Numbered from the stretch's first letter, positions 38,186 through 47,702 are shown. The stretch: DNA of 64,000 nucleotides from Methyloceanibacter stevinii (GCF_001723355.1 NZ_LPWE01000003.1:62001-126000), one strand, 5' to 3'. Numbers and translations: made by a program. Notes: generated by a model from the letters alone, not told the origin.

Positions 38186-40380
38186 CGCAGCCGTTTGACC
38201 TCGTCGCGCAGGCGGGCGGCCTCCTCGAATTCGAGGTCGGCGGCGGCGGTGCGCATGCGTTTCTCCATGTCCTGGATGACGCTTTCGATATTGTGACCGA
38301 CCGTGCCTTCGAGGGGCGTTTGGCCGTCCTCGGCGAAGCCCGCGCCCGCGTCCACCAGCACGTGGTCGCGCTCGTATACGCTCGAGAGAATGTCACCAAT
38401 ATTCTTCTTCACGCTTTCCGGCGTGATGCCGTTGGCCTCGTTCCAGGCGACCTGCTTTTCGCGCCGCCGCGAGGTCTCGGCCATGGCGCGCTCCATGGAG
38501 CCGGTTATGCCGTCCGCATAGAGGATCACCTTGCCGTCCACGTTACGGGCGGCGCGGCCGATGGTTTGCACGAGCGAGGTCTCGGAGCGCAGGAAGCCTT
38601 CCTTGTCCGCATCGAGAATGGCGACAAGCGCGCATTCGGGAATGTCCAGGCCCTCGCGCAACAGGTTGATGCCGATCAGCACGTCGAAGGCGCCGAGCCG
38701 AAGATCGCGGATGATCTCGATGCGCTCCAGCGTCTCCACGTCCGAATGCATGTAGCGCACGCGCAAGCCCTGCTCGTGCATGTATTCGGTCAGGTCCTCG
38801 GCCATGCGTTTCGTCAGTGTGGTGACGAGGACGCGGTAGCCGTTGGCCACCACTTTGCGGGTCTCGTCGATGAGGTCGTCCACCTGGGTGGTGGCGGGGC
38901 GGATTTCGACCGGCGGGTCGACAAGCCCTGTGGGTCGGATGACCTGCTCGGCAAACACGCCGCCGGTCTGATCGAGTTCCCAGCCGCCCGGCGTCGCCGA
39001 GACGTAGACGGTCTGCGGGCGCATTGCGTCCCATTCCTCGAAGCGCAACGGACGATTGTCCATGCAGGAGGGCAGGCGGAAACCGTATTCCGCGAGTGTG
39101 GACTTGCGCTTGTAGTCGCCGCGGAACATGGCGCCGATCTGGGGCACGGTGACGTGGCTCTCGTCCACGAAGACAAGCGCGTTGTCGGGCAGATACTCGA
39201 ACAGGGTCGGCGGCGGCTCGCCGGGTTTGCGGCCGGTGAGGTAGCGCGAATAGTTCTCGATGCCGGCGCAGGACCGGTGGCTCGATCATCTCCAGATCGA
39301 ACAGGGTCCGTTGCTCGAGGCGCTGCGCCTCCAGAAGCCGTCCGGCGCCGTTCAACTCGATAAGGCGCTGCTTCAGCTCCTCCTTGATGCCGCGTACGGC
39401 CTGTTTCAGCGTGGGCTTCGGCGTCACGTAGTGCGAGTTGGCGTAGATCTTCACGATGGCGAATTCGTCGGTCTTGGCGCCGGTCAGGGGATCGAACTCA
39501 ACGATGGATTCGATCTCGTCGCCGAACAGCGAGATGCGCCAGGCCCGGTCGTCCAGATGGGCCGGCCACAGCTCGATCGTGTCCCCGCGGACGCGGAAAG
39601 AGCCGCGCGCGAAGTTCACGTCGTTGCGCCGGTATTGCAGCGCCACGAGATCAGCCATCAGCTGCCGCTGCTCGATGCGGTCGCCGCGCTTCAGGCTGAA
39701 CGTCATGGCCGTGTAGGTCTCGACCGAGCCGATACCGTAGATGCAGGACACGCTGGCGACGATCACCACGTCGTCCCGCTCCATGACCGCGCGCGTCGCA
39801 GCATGGCGCATGCGGTCGATCTGCTCGTTGATGGACGAGTCCTTCTCGATATAGGTGTCCGTGCGCGGGATGTAGGCTTCCGGCTGGTAGTAGTCGTAAT
39901 AGGAGACGAAATACTCCACGGCGTTGTCGGGGAAGAAGCTCTTGAACTCCCCGTAGAGCTGGGCGGCGAGCGTTTTGTTGGGTGCCAGGATCAGCGCCGG
40001 CCGCTGGGTGCGCGCGATGACCTGGGCCATGGTGAAGGTCTTGCCCGAGCCGGTGACGCCGAGCAGCACCTGATCGCGTTCCTGCGCATCCGCCTGGGCC
40101 ACGAGTTCGGCGATGGCTTGGGGCTGGTCGCCCTTCGGCTCCATCTCCGTCTGGAGGTTGAGCTCGATGCCGCCTTCGGATTTCTCCGGGCGCGCGGGCC
40201 GATGGGGCGTGAAGGCCATGGCCGCGCCCGTGACGAGCGGGTGGTCCTGGATCAGGGGTTGGGACGCTTCGCCGAAACCGGGGTCGCGCCGTCGCCGGAC
40301 ACGGGCATGCCGGCCGCTTCGCCGGTTACGGCGCGCGGTTCGGCGCGGGATCCGAAAGTCTTGGGTGGGCGAGGGGGCAT
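37978..40380 (-). CDS. uvrB: Excinuclease ABC subunit B (three indels)
   Basis: DNA repair helicase-like subunit, about 801 residues when repaired. The N-terminal part has Walker A '[13 protein letters not shown]', '[11 protein letters not shown]' and 'YEKDSSINE'-type damage-binding hairpin sequence. The C-terminal part has '[14 protein letters not shown]', '[13 protein letters not shown]', 'QTIGRAARN' and a final UvrC-binding helix '[13 protein letters not shown]'-like. The halves lie in different frames with two bases missing near 39276-39286. A third break near 40285 separates an alphaproteobacterial N-terminal extension that starts at ATG 40380 and continues into '[15 protein letters not shown]'. 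Three breaks in an essential repair gene argue for sequence error. Confidence 0.93.
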
Positions 40381-40573
40381 GCTCGCGAATATGGCGACCG
40401 GGAAGGGCGTTGGCTAGGGGCGAGAGGTCGCTCTTCGGAGGGGGCCTAGTTGCGGCGCGCAGCGGCTCTCGTCACGCGTTGTTGCCATGCCAGTTCTAAC
40501 GATTGTCTTCACGGTTTCTTGGGCAGGGTGTGCGCACAGTGAGGGTGTCGAACTCACGAGAAAGGGACTTCAG

Positions 40574-41032
40574 ATGACGCGTCGGACGTACTTGTTGGCC
40601 GGAGTCGCCGTTTTGGCCCTGTCTGCTCAGTCTGTTGCGAAGGAACAGCCCGCGCCGGGCGAGCCCGTGACCTGGCATGCCACCAGCAAGACGGCAGACT
40701 CCATCACGGGAGACGTGGTGTATCTCCCCAACAGCCTAACCTTTGCCAACGGTACCTCGCTGACGATGACCGCCGTGGCCAATGCGCCGGCCCCTTGGGC
40801 CAGTTTTAGTGGCGGCTCGGATGGCGACGGGGAGATCTACAAGCTTGAGAGCCCGGCCGATCCGGAACTTCTCAACGGCAACAAGCTCTGCGGCATGCCC
40901 GACCAGCCCGTGACCTATGTGATGATCGCACCCAATCCGAAAGGCGACGAGATGGTCTTGGGGGTGTTCACGGGCGAAGACGCGCCGACGGCCACATCCG
41001 AACCATGCGCGACGTACAGTTACGAACTCTGA
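40574..41032 (+). CDS. Secreted protein of unknown function
   Basis: A 152-residue protein with a signal peptide (MTRRTYLLAGVAVLALSAQ, cut near VAK). The mature part is beta-rich with two cysteines ('KLCGMPDQPVTYVMIAPN', 'SEPCATYSYEL') and no recognised family. AAAGGGA lies about eight bases upstream. It is divergent from uvrB and convergent with the ferritin-like pair. Confidence 0.65.
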   Translation: MTRRTYLLAGVAVLALSAQSVAKEQPAPGEPVTWHATSKTADSITGDVVYLPNSLTFANGTSLTMTAVANAPAPWASFSGGSDGDGEIYKLESPADPELLNGNKLCGMPDQPVTYVMIAPNPKGDEMVLGVFTGEDAPTATSEPCATYSYEL

Positions 41033-41076
41033 CGCGCCAGTTGGACAGCGCTCGCGGGTAGGGGCTGCCTAGCTGG

Positions 41077-41571
41077 CTAGGGAGCGGTCAAGACGATGTC
41101 CACGGGCAGCGGCTTGCCGGCCTTGTGGGCCGCGATCCACCGCTTCAGTTCCGTGACATGCCCGCGTTCTTCCTCGACGAACTCCTTGGCCAGCGCCTTG
41201 ATCTCCGGGTCCTTGGTGGTGTCGAGAACGGTCTTGTAAAAATCGAAGCCTGCGGTCTCGGCGTCCAACGCAATTTCCAACGCCGCGTCGCGGCCGATCA
41301 TGGGGTCCGCGGCCCAGATCGCGGCTGTCTCGGGGCTCTCGAGCTCGGGCCAGCTGAAGTCCCCCGGTTTCAGATCGGGGATTTCACGGAACCCGGAGCG
41401 GGCTTTTGCCTCGCCGTAGTGGAGCCTCGAATATTCCGACAGTTGCCGGAACAACTTCCCGACGTTTCGATTGCCAGATGCGTCCATGGCGTCCGCGAGC
41501 TGGCCGAAACGTTCGGCCGCCTCGCGTTCCAGGTTCATAGCGTAGGCGAGAAACTCCTCTACACTTTCCAT
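41077..41571 (-). CDS. Ferritin-like (rubrerythrin-type) di-iron protein
   Basis: A 164-residue four-helix protein. Metal-ligand candidates are in 'NLEREAAERFGQLADAM', 'EYSRLHYGEAKAR', 'DAETAGFDFYKTV' and 'KEFVEEERGHVTELKRW' (Glu-x-x-His type). No rubredoxin cysteines are present. Start 41571 has GGAGG eight bases upstream. It is 52 bases downstream of the ferredoxin-ferritin fusion and shares its internal layout, so the two are tandem paralogues in one operon. Confidence 0.82.
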   Translation of the reverse strand: MESVEEFLAYAMNLEREAAERFGQLADAMDASGNRNVGKLFRQLSEYSRLHYGEAKARSGFREIPDLKPGDFSWPELESPETAAIWAADPMIGRDAALEIALDAETAGFDFYKTVLDTTKDPEIKALAKEFVEEERGHVTELKRWIAAHKAGKPLPVDIVLTAP

Positions 41572-41623
41572 TGCGCTTTCCTCCACAGGTTCGCTGCTGC
41601 CCAGCCGGTGGCTGTGAACTCGC

Positions 41624-42532
41624 TCACACGGTGGCGGGTTGCTTGGCGCTCTTCTCCGCCCATTCCTCACGCGTGATCCAGGCCTCGATGACCTTGAGCC
41701 GCTCCGCCTTGTGCGCGACGAAGTCCCTGGCCACCGACGCGACCTCGGGGTTTTTGGTCGTGGCGGTCACCGAGACGTAGAACTCGTAGGCCCGCGTGGC
41801 GCCTTGCAACGCGACGCGGAGCACGCCGAGCCTTCTCAGCGTGGAATCGCCCGCGAAAGACGAACTTTGCTCCGGCCCAACCTGTTCGGGCCAAACATAG
41901 TCGGGGGGAACCGACTTGCCGTCGTCGATGCTTCCGGCGCGTGCTTTCGCCTCGCCAAGATGCATCCGCGCCGAGTCTGCCAGCTGCTCAAAGAGGCTCT
42001 CGAGCTCGGAGTCGCCACAGGCGCCCATGTCCTTGGCCAGCTGGTTGTAATGGTCGGCGGCATCTTCCTCGACCTTGACCGCGTAGCTGAGGAACTCATC
42101 CACCGTGGCGATCTGCAAGCCGCCGGCGAAGACCTTGGCCGCAGGGGTGATGTAGGGACCCTGATCGGGCACCGTGTCGTCGCCTTGGAAGGTGACGACG
42201 ATGTCCTCGTGCCGCACGAAGCACTGGCAGGCGAGCCGGTAGCGCGGCGGCATGTCGTTGACCTCCGCGTCGTAGATCTCGTCCTTGGTGATCTTGCCGA
42301 GCTGCTTGAGGAGTTCCTTCTCCTTTTCCGTCAGCGCGATCGCGTTCTTGGTCGTCGGGCTGAGATGGCTGACCTCCACGAGGCACGAGCCGCATTCACC
42401 GTCCTGACAATCGAACGGGATGGGCACTTTGTGCGCCTTGGCCAGAGAGAGAATGGTCCCGCGATCTCCGGCGATCGCGTAAACGGTGACGTCCTTCGCC
42501 AGCTTCGGCGAGGAGAAGGTGACGTTGGCCAC
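41624..42532 (-). CDS. 2Fe-2S ferredoxin fused to a ferritin-like domain
   Basis: About 302 residues. Residues 1-125 are a plant-type ferredoxin: 'FDCQDGECGSCLVEV' supplies three cysteines and 'RLACQCFVR' the fourth. Residues ~145-300 are a ferritin-like four-helix domain with 'VKVEEDAADHYNQLAKDM' and 'ADSARMHLGEAKAR'; the last ligand helix is altered (DFVAHKAERLK) compared with its neighbour. The start is GTG 42532 with GGAGG seven bases upstream. I infer electron delivery from the ferredoxin to a di-iron or storage centre, perhaps in the partner at 41077. Confidence 0.85.
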   Translation of the reverse strand: MANVTFSSPKLAKDVTVYAIAGDRGTILSLAKAHKVPIPFDCQDGECGSCLVEVSHLSPTTKNAIALTEKEKELLKQLGKITKDEIYDAEVNDMPPRYRLACQCFVRHEDIVVTFQGDDTVPDQGPYITPAAKVFAGGLQIATVDEFLSYAVKVEEDAADHYNQLAKDMGACGDSELESLFEQLADSARMHLGEAKARAGSIDDGKSVPPDYVWPEQVGPEQSSSFAGDSTLRRLGVLRVALQGATRAYEFYVSVTATTKNPEVASVARDFVAHKAERLKVIEAWITREEWAEKSAKQPATV

Positions 42533-42731
42533 GGCGTGCCTCCGATCCTGACAGTTTGCCCAGCGAGGCCGCTTGGCCTCCGTCACTGGAAAGCAATCGC
42601 CATGCCAGGAGGAAAACGGCCCGATTTCAGGACACGCGCTCACCTCTCGGCGCCCCCGTTTGAGGGGAAACCGACAATCGCCGCGCGTTTGCTTGAGCCA
42701 GATCAAGAATTGGCGGAAGTCGGCCGAAGAC

Positions 42732-43580
42732 CTAGCCTTCCAGTTCCTGCCGGACTTGCGCGTAGCTGATCATGGCGAAGAGAACGGTGCCGCCAGCGAC
42801 ATTGCCGAGCAGCGTCGGTATGAAGAAGCCGCCGAACGCCTGCCAGAAGCCCACCTCGCCGATGAGGACCATGTAGATCGCCTCCACCGAGCCGGCGATG
42901 ATGTGGGTGAAGTCGCCGAGCGCGATGATGTAGGTGATCAGCGTGATGATGAATATCTCGGTTCCTTCGGAGGAGGGCAGCATCCACACCAGCGCGGCGA
43001 TCAGCCAGCCGGCCATGATGCCCTTCATGAACATTTCGGTCGGGCTGTTGGCCATCAGATGCCGCCCGATCTCGGTGATCGCGTGTTGCGTGGTGTCGGA
43101 GAACGCGCCCGAATAGGCGAGGAAGGCAGCGAAGAAGAAACAGCCGACAAGGTTGCCGCCAAGGACGATGGCCCACAGGCGCAACACGTCCCACACGGCG
43201 CTCCAGTCCTTTCGCACCATGACGGGCAGGACAGCGGTGAGTGTGTTCTCCGTGAAGAGCTGCTGCCGGGCGAGGATGACGATCAGGAAGCCGACGCAAT
43301 AGCCGAAGTCGGCGATGATCGCCGCGCTGGGGAAGCGTTGCAACTGCGCCTCGAGCAGCGCCTGCGACAGCACGGAGAAGCCGATCGATAGCCCTGCGGC
43401 CAGGGCGGACCACCACAGCGCGTTGAACCTGCGCGACAGTTCAGCTTCGCCCTCCAGGCGAATGATCTCGTACACCACGGCGGCGCGAAGCCGGCGGCGC
43501 TCCTTCGCCTCCTTGCTCTCCCGTCGTGTCAGCCCTTCTTGCGGCTGGGGTTCGTTTGAGCTTGAACCTTTGTCGGCCAT
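42732..43580 (-). CDS. Formate/nitrite transporter (FNT) family channel
   Basis: A 282-residue protein with six membrane helices and a ~60-residue charged N-terminus, as in the YfdC branch. Channel signatures are 'FTENTLTAVLPVM', 'WAIVLGGNLVGCFFFAAFL' and 'HIIAGSVEAIYMVLIGE'. Members move formate, nitrite or related small anions. In a methylotroph formate is made by C1 oxidation, so formate handling is plausible, but YfdC-type substrates are not settled. The ATG at 43580 has a weak ribosome site. Confidence 0.88.
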   Translation of the reverse strand: MADKGSSSNEPQPQEGLTRRESKEAKERRRLRAAVVYEIIRLEGEAELSRRFNALWWSALAAGLSIGFSVLSQALLEAQLQRFPSAAIIADFGYCVGFLIVILARQQLFTENTLTAVLPVMVRKDWSAVWDVLRLWAIVLGGNLVGCFFFAAFLAYSGAFSDTTQHAITEIGRHLMANSPTEMFMKGIMAGWLIAALVWMLPSSEGTEIFIITLITYIIALGDFTHIIAGSVEAIYMVLIGEVGFWQAFGGFFIPTLLGNVAGGTVLFAMISYAQVRQELEG

Positions 43581-43674
43581 AGGTTTCTGTGTCCCGAATC
43601 GCTTTGAGTGCCGGCGAAGTCTAGCGGACACGGCCGGACGCGCCCAACACCGCCGACGCGAGGATTGCCGCCTC

Positions 43675-44475
43675 ATGGTAGACGCCGCTCCCCCAATCGC
43701 CTTCCTCAGCTTGATGCGCGACACGCCCCTGTGGGTGATCGGCGCCGTCGTGACGGCCGTGGTGGTGGGCTACGCGGTCGGGCTCATGCTGCTCACGCGC
43801 TTTCATTACGGCGCCGACCGTCTGAAGGAGAACAACGAGGTCGCAGGGTTCAAATATGCCGTGGTCGGTGTTTTGTACGCGGTGCTGCTGGCATTCGTCG
43901 TCATCGCCGTCTGGGAGGATTACACCCATACGGAGGACTCGGTACGCGACGAGGCCAAGGCAACCATCGACCTCTATCACGTCGCGTTGGCGTTGCCGGA
44001 CGAGGGCAGCAATGTCCGTGAGGCGGTTCTGCGCTACACGAAGAGCGTCTACGACACTTCGTGGGATTCCATGGCGCTCGGCGGACGAAGCGAGGTCGTC
44101 GGCCGCAACCTCGTCGCCCTCAACCAGGCGATACTCGACCTGGAGCCCTCGAGCCGCAAGGAGCAGGTGCTGTTTCAGCAAGCACTCGACCTGCTTACGC
44201 TGATCACGGACAACCGCAACGAACGGCTGGACAGCGCCAATGGGTCGGTGCCGGGGGTGCTCTGGTTCGTGCTCATCGTCGGCGGCTTCATCACTCTCGG
44301 CTATCCCGCCTTCTTCGCGTCGTCCAATCTGGACGCGCAAGTTCTCATGACCGGGTCACTGGCGGCGCTGCTGGCGTTGACGCTGTTTCTCGGCATCGCC
44401 TTCGACTTTCCGTTCACGGGCGATCCGCACATTTCACGAGGGCCATTCGCCGACGCCTTGCTGCAGATGGACTAA
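43675..44475 (+). CDS. DUF4239 (bestrophin-like) membrane protein
   Basis: A 266-residue protein with two membrane helices at the N-terminus ('WVIGAVVTAVVVGYAVGLML', 'GFKYAVVGVLYAVLLAFVVI') and two at the C-terminus, separated by a helical soluble domain ('DEAKATIDLYHVALALPDEG'). This is the DUF4239 layout. Function is unknown. It is divergent from the FNT gene. Confidence 0.8.
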   Translation: MVDAAPPIAFLSLMRDTPLWVIGAVVTAVVVGYAVGLMLLTRFHYGADRLKENNEVAGFKYAVVGVLYAVLLAFVVIAVWEDYTHTEDSVRDEAKATIDLYHVALALPDEGSNVREAVLRYTKSVYDTSWDSMALGGRSEVVGRNLVALNQAILDLEPSSRKEQVLFQQALDLLTLITDNRNERLDSANGSVPGVLWFVLIVGGFITLGYPAFFASSNLDAQVLMTGSLAALLALTLFLGIAFDFPFTGDPHISRGPFADALLQMD

Positions 44476-44747
44476 GTCCGCGGTGCGCGCCAACCGGCGC
44501 GTATGCGTGAAAAGCCGTATACGGTCCAACCGGTTGGCGCAGAGGTTCGGAAGGCGTCTTGCACTGCAATATGATTGCGGCGTTTCCTCTGCACAAAGCG
44601 AATCGGTTGGTGTCCGTGAGGCACGAACGGCTGTATCGTGGAGCGCGCTGTGAAAGATTCGCGTGTTGCAGTTCAACGGTGTGATCTGTTGAATTGCCAC
44701 AATGCGCATTATATGTGCGTATACCAAAAAAAAGGAGTTCACTTGCC
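44476..44747. other. Intergenic leader region
   Basis: A 272-base stretch with no long reading frame. It becomes A-rich toward 44720-44740, ending in an eight-A run that precedes a GGAG. It likely holds the promoter for the small reading frame and the histone-like gene. Confidence 0.4.
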
Positions 44748-44807
44748 ATGTGGTGCGGCAAGCCTGGAGCACTAGTGAAGCGTAATCTGGAGTACGCGTC
44801 CTCGTGA
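44748..44807 (+). CDS. Possible 19-aa leader peptide
   Basis: AAAGGAG lies ten bases before an ATG that opens 19 codons (MWCGKPGALVKRNLEYASS) and stops 41 bases before the histone-like gene. The ribosome site is good, but the peptide has no known family. It may be a translated leader. Confidence 0.3.
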   Translation: MWCGKPGALVKRNLEYASS

Positions 44808-44848
44808 ACGGGTCGCTGAGCGACACCAAACAGCATCGGAGCAAACCA

Positions 44849-45684
44849 ATGGCTACGAGAACAACTGGGAAGAAACGTACAGCGAGTAAGAAGTCACCAG
44901 CCCGCCGGACGGCGGCACGACGAACGGCGGCGCGTAGGCCGGCCGCTCGCAAGACGGCAGCCCGGAAGACGGCTGCTCGCAAGACCGGCGGCGCGGAAAT
45001 CGACGGCTCGCAAATCCACTGCGCGCAAGTCCACCGCACGCAAGTCAACCGCACGCAAATCGACAGCGCGGAAATCGACGGCGCGGAAGAGTGCGGCCCG
45101 GAGGGGCACGGCACGAAAGTCCGCGGCCAAGAAATCCGCGGCCAAGAAGTCGGCACGAAAGGCCTCCGCTCGAAAAGCGCCAGCCAAGAAGTCGGCCGCT
45201 AAGAAGAAAACTGTCGCCAAAAAAGTCGGCAGTGAAGAAGGCGGCCGCGAAGAAGAAGGCCCCAGCGCGGAAGACGGCAGCCAGGAAGACGGCAGCCAAG
45301 AAAACTGTCGCGAAGAAGAAGACGGTCGCGAAGAAAGCGGCGCCGAAAAAGGCCGCTCCGAAAAGAGCTGCCCCGAAGAAGGTCGCCCCGAAGGCCGTGG
45401 CGCCAAAGACCGTGGCACCGGCACCGAAGCCTGCTGCGCCGCCGATGGCGCGGCCGGCACCAAGACCGCCTGTGGCCCAGCCGGTGCAACGGCCGCCATT
45501 GGCACAGCCGTCGCCGTCGCAGCCGTCGTCGCCCGGATTGGGCAGTACCCCATCGCGGCCAGGTGGTCCCGGAAGCGCCATACCCGGGTACACGCCGCCA
45601 CGGCCGCCGATGCCCGGAACGACGCCGGGTCCGGCGCCCACGCCGATGCCTTATCGGCCTTCCTGGGCGCGGGACGACGACTAG
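44849..45684 (+). CDS. Histone H1-like DNA-binding protein, Lys/Ala/Pro-rich (two indels)
   Basis: About 277 residues after removing one base near 44988 and one A near 45225. The N-terminal part is 'MATRTTGKKRTASKKSPARR', then AARKT-type repeats and six exact RKSTA repeats, then KKSAA and KKAAP repeats. The last 90 residues are Pro-rich with few charges and end in WARDDD. The lysine/alanine part resembles Hc1/AlgP-type nucleoid proteins that wrap DNA non-specifically. CGGAG precedes the ATG. A strong terminator follows. Confidence 0.82.
44994..45083 (+). repeat. Six tandem 15-base units encoding RKSTA
   Basis: Six exact pentapeptide copies, each 15 bases with synonymous changes (cgg/cgc, aaa/aag, tcg/tcc/tca), followed by RKSAA. 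The synonymous differences show that the amino-acid repeat is kept by selection and not by recent slippage. Confidence 0.85.
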
Positions 45685-45706
45685 ACCGGTTGTCGCTGAA
45701 AACACG

Positions 45707-45740
45707 AAGGGCCAGCAGCGATGCTGGCCCTTCTTATTTT
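45707..45740 (+). terminator. Strong intrinsic terminator
   Basis: AAGGGCCAGCA (45707-45717) pairs perfectly with TGCTGGCCCTT (45722-45732) over GCGA, followed by CTTATTTT. It ends the histone-like gene. Confidence 0.9.
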
Positions 45741-45847
45741 GTGCGCCTTCAAGTTTTGTGCGCTCTCAAGCAGTTGCGGCGTCCGTCCACGGACGGTACG
45801 CGGCGGGTTTTCTCCCGCCGGCAGGCCGAGCCGCGTGGGACCGGCCC

Positions 45848-46018
45848 CTAGACGCCCCTGAAGATATTGCCGACCGCGAGGATTACATAGGCGGCGATCG
45901 CCACCCAGAACTTGTACTCGCCGATGATCGGCAGCGGCATGAACGTGCTGAGCACCGCCAGAATCGCCAGAACGATCGAAATGACGAAGACCATGGTGGT
46001 TGGCGGAGATAGATTCAT
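45848..46018 (-). CDS. 56-aa membrane protein
   Basis: Two hydrophobic helices ('MVFVISIVLAILAVLST' and 'FWVAIAAYVILAVGNIF') joined by a short turn. GGGAGGG lies eight bases before the ATG at 46018. A longer open frame extends upstream to 46879, but it is antisense to the SRPBCC gene, so the short start is right. No function known. Confidence 0.65.
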   Translation of the reverse strand: MNLSPPTTMVFVISIVLAILAVLSTFMPLPIIGEYKFWVAIAAYVILAVGNIFRGV

Positions 46019-46153
46019 TGTCAAACCCTCCCTCATGTTGACGTTGAAACTGTAATCGTTTTCTGTGACTTTGCGAGCGCGGAACCGTGGCGCTCGTGCC
46101 ACAGTGGCGGCCGTTTGCAGGGGCTCATCGCCGGGAATACAGGAGACGTGGGT

Positions 46154-46837
46154 ATGGCGCCGATGATGCGGCTCATCCTTGGGCTTGGTGTACTTGTTCT
46201 GATTCTTTCGGCGGTAGCGCTTGGACTCCCGGCCTATGTCACAGCCACGCGGTCGGTGGTCATCAACGCACCGGAATACGTGATCTATCCGTACTTGAAC
46301 AATCTGCGGAACCAGAAGGAATGGGCGCCGTGGGCGGTCAAGGACGAGAATATCAAGATGACCTATTCGGGGCCGCCCGAGGGCAACGGTGCAAAGGTTC
46401 AGTGGGAGAGCGACGTCGCCTCCGTTGGGGACGGCAGCATCCAGATCGTCGAGTCCGATCCGCCTCATAGCCTGACGCTGGCTGCGGATGTCAAAGGCGT
46501 CCAGGGGACGAGTAATTTCCAGCTGGTGCCCGACGGCGCCGGATCCAAAGTCACCTGGTCGTTTGAATTCGAATCCGGATCCAGCCCGATCAAGCGCTGG
46601 AAGGGCTTGATGCTCGACGGCTATATCGGAGAGGTCTACGAGGACGGCCTGGAGAAGCTGAAGCAGACCGTCGAATCCACAAGAGCACAGGCGAGGCCGC
46701 AGCCCGCGCCCGTCGCGCCGGTGGCGCCAGCGGAAACCCCCGAGGCCGGAACGCCTGAAGGCGGTGAATCGGTGGTGCCGGAACAGGCGCCGGCTTCTGA
46801 TGCCCCGGCCGCCGAGGCCCCCGCAGAGCAGCCTTAA
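46154..46837 (+). CDS. SRPBCC (START-like) protein with N-terminal anchor
   Basis: A 227-residue protein: one N-terminal helix (MRLILGLGVLVLILSAVAL), then a polyketide-cyclase/START-like ligand-binding fold ('ATRSVVINAPEYVIYPYLNN', 'QKEWAPWAV') to about residue 185, then a 40-residue Pro/Ala/Glu tail. AGGAG precedes the ATG at 46154. The ligand is unknown; the fold is a hydrophobic cavity. Confidence 0.82.
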   Translation: MAPMMRLILGLGVLVLILSAVALGLPAYVTATRSVVINAPEYVIYPYLNNLRNQKEWAPWAVKDENIKMTYSGPPEGNGAKVQWESDVASVGDGSIQIVESDPPHSLTLAADVKGVQGTSNFQLVPDGAGSKVTWSFEFESGSSPIKRWKGLMLDGYIGEVYEDGLEKLKQTVESTRAQARPQPAPVAPVAPAETPEAGTPEGGESVVPEQAPASDAPAAEAPAEQP

Positions 46838-46924
46838 ACGGCCGAGCGTCTTGCCGGGCAGCACTGAGCGCGGCCGCAAGCGGGCCTGCGTCGTGCGGGC
46901 TTAAGCCTAATTGCCGTCAGAGAT

Positions 46925-47580
46925 CTAGAGTTTGCGCTGGTGCTCGATCGCGTGCGCTTCGGGTGCAGCCTTTGGGGCCGCTTGCGTTGCGCGCATGATC
47001 AAGGTGTCGAGCGGGCTGCAATCGAACAGTCCTGCTTCGCCCTTGGCGCCCTCGGCTTGGCGCGAGTCGAGGTGCGGATCCACGACCGGGCGCCCCGTGA
47101 CGCGATAGACGCACGTCGCGCCGTCGTCAGCCGTAAAGGTGATGCTGTCGCCGATGCCCACCTTGCCGGAGCCGACATCGCCGAGCGCCACGTCGCCTTG
47201 CGCGGAACGCGGGCTGGATTTCTGGCTGGCCAGGGACGGGTTGGCGTCGCGGCTGGGCTCGGCGGCGACTTCCGTCATGTCACGGAATGAGGCGCTCAGT
47301 CCCAGCCGGCGCACCTTCGCCGACGGCAACGCCGACATGTGCTGCGAAACGTTCTGCCACGGCCACGCCTCGGCGGCGATTGATCGGACAGGGCCTTGGT
47401 CCACGCGCTCTGACGCAAGGACTGCGCGAGCCCGTCCTCGTTCATGGTGGGAAAGGCGTCGCGCACGTTGGACGCTGCGAACAACGCGACCAGCGCGGCG
47501 GAAGCGGCCAGGCACGTCTTTGCGGCAAGCCGCCGGCGCGGTGCCGGCATGGAAGACGGCTTCAAAGTCTGCTTTCGCAT
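46925..47580 (-). CDS. Unrecognised exported or anchored protein (frameshifted)
   Basis: About 218 residues after one base is restored near 47381. The N-terminus is basic followed by a hydrophobic helix ('CLAASAALVALFAA'). The centre has 'AWPWQNVSQHM' and 'VRRLGLSASF'. The C-terminal part, 'KVGIGDSITFTADDGATC' then 'VYRVTGRPVVDPHL' and 'GLFDCSPLDTLIMRA', is beta-rich and slightly recalls a sortase fold, but no sortase Cys-His-Arg arrangement is visible. It overlaps the upstream 40-aa frame by TGATG. Confidence 0.55.
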
Positions 47581-47702
47581 CAGACGCTCCTCCGGCTGCG
47601 CCGCGGCGCGGCCTTCGCGCGGGCGGGCTGCCGCTGCATCTGCAGCGCAACAAAGCCCAGCGTTCCGAGCAGAACAACACACACTGCCAAGGCTTCCAGC
47701 AT
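47580..47702 (-). CDS. 40-aa single-helix membrane peptide
   Basis: Encodes MLEALAVCVVLLGTLGFVAL followed by about 20 basic residues. The stop overlaps the next ATG (TGATG), a sign of translational coupling with the 46925 gene. The ribosome site is a GGGA close to the ATG. No family recognised. Confidence 0.5.
   Translation of the reverse strand: MLEALAVCVVLLGTLGFVALQMQRQPARAKAAPRRSRRSV

Noticed and set aside
38543-39168. Second, separate uvrB-like protein
   Set aside because: The overlapping frames are the two halves of one uvrB split by missing bases, not two genes.
46925-47580. Sortase
   Set aside because: A YRV strand and a DCSP cysteine recall the fold, but there is no catalytic His and no LxTC motif in place.
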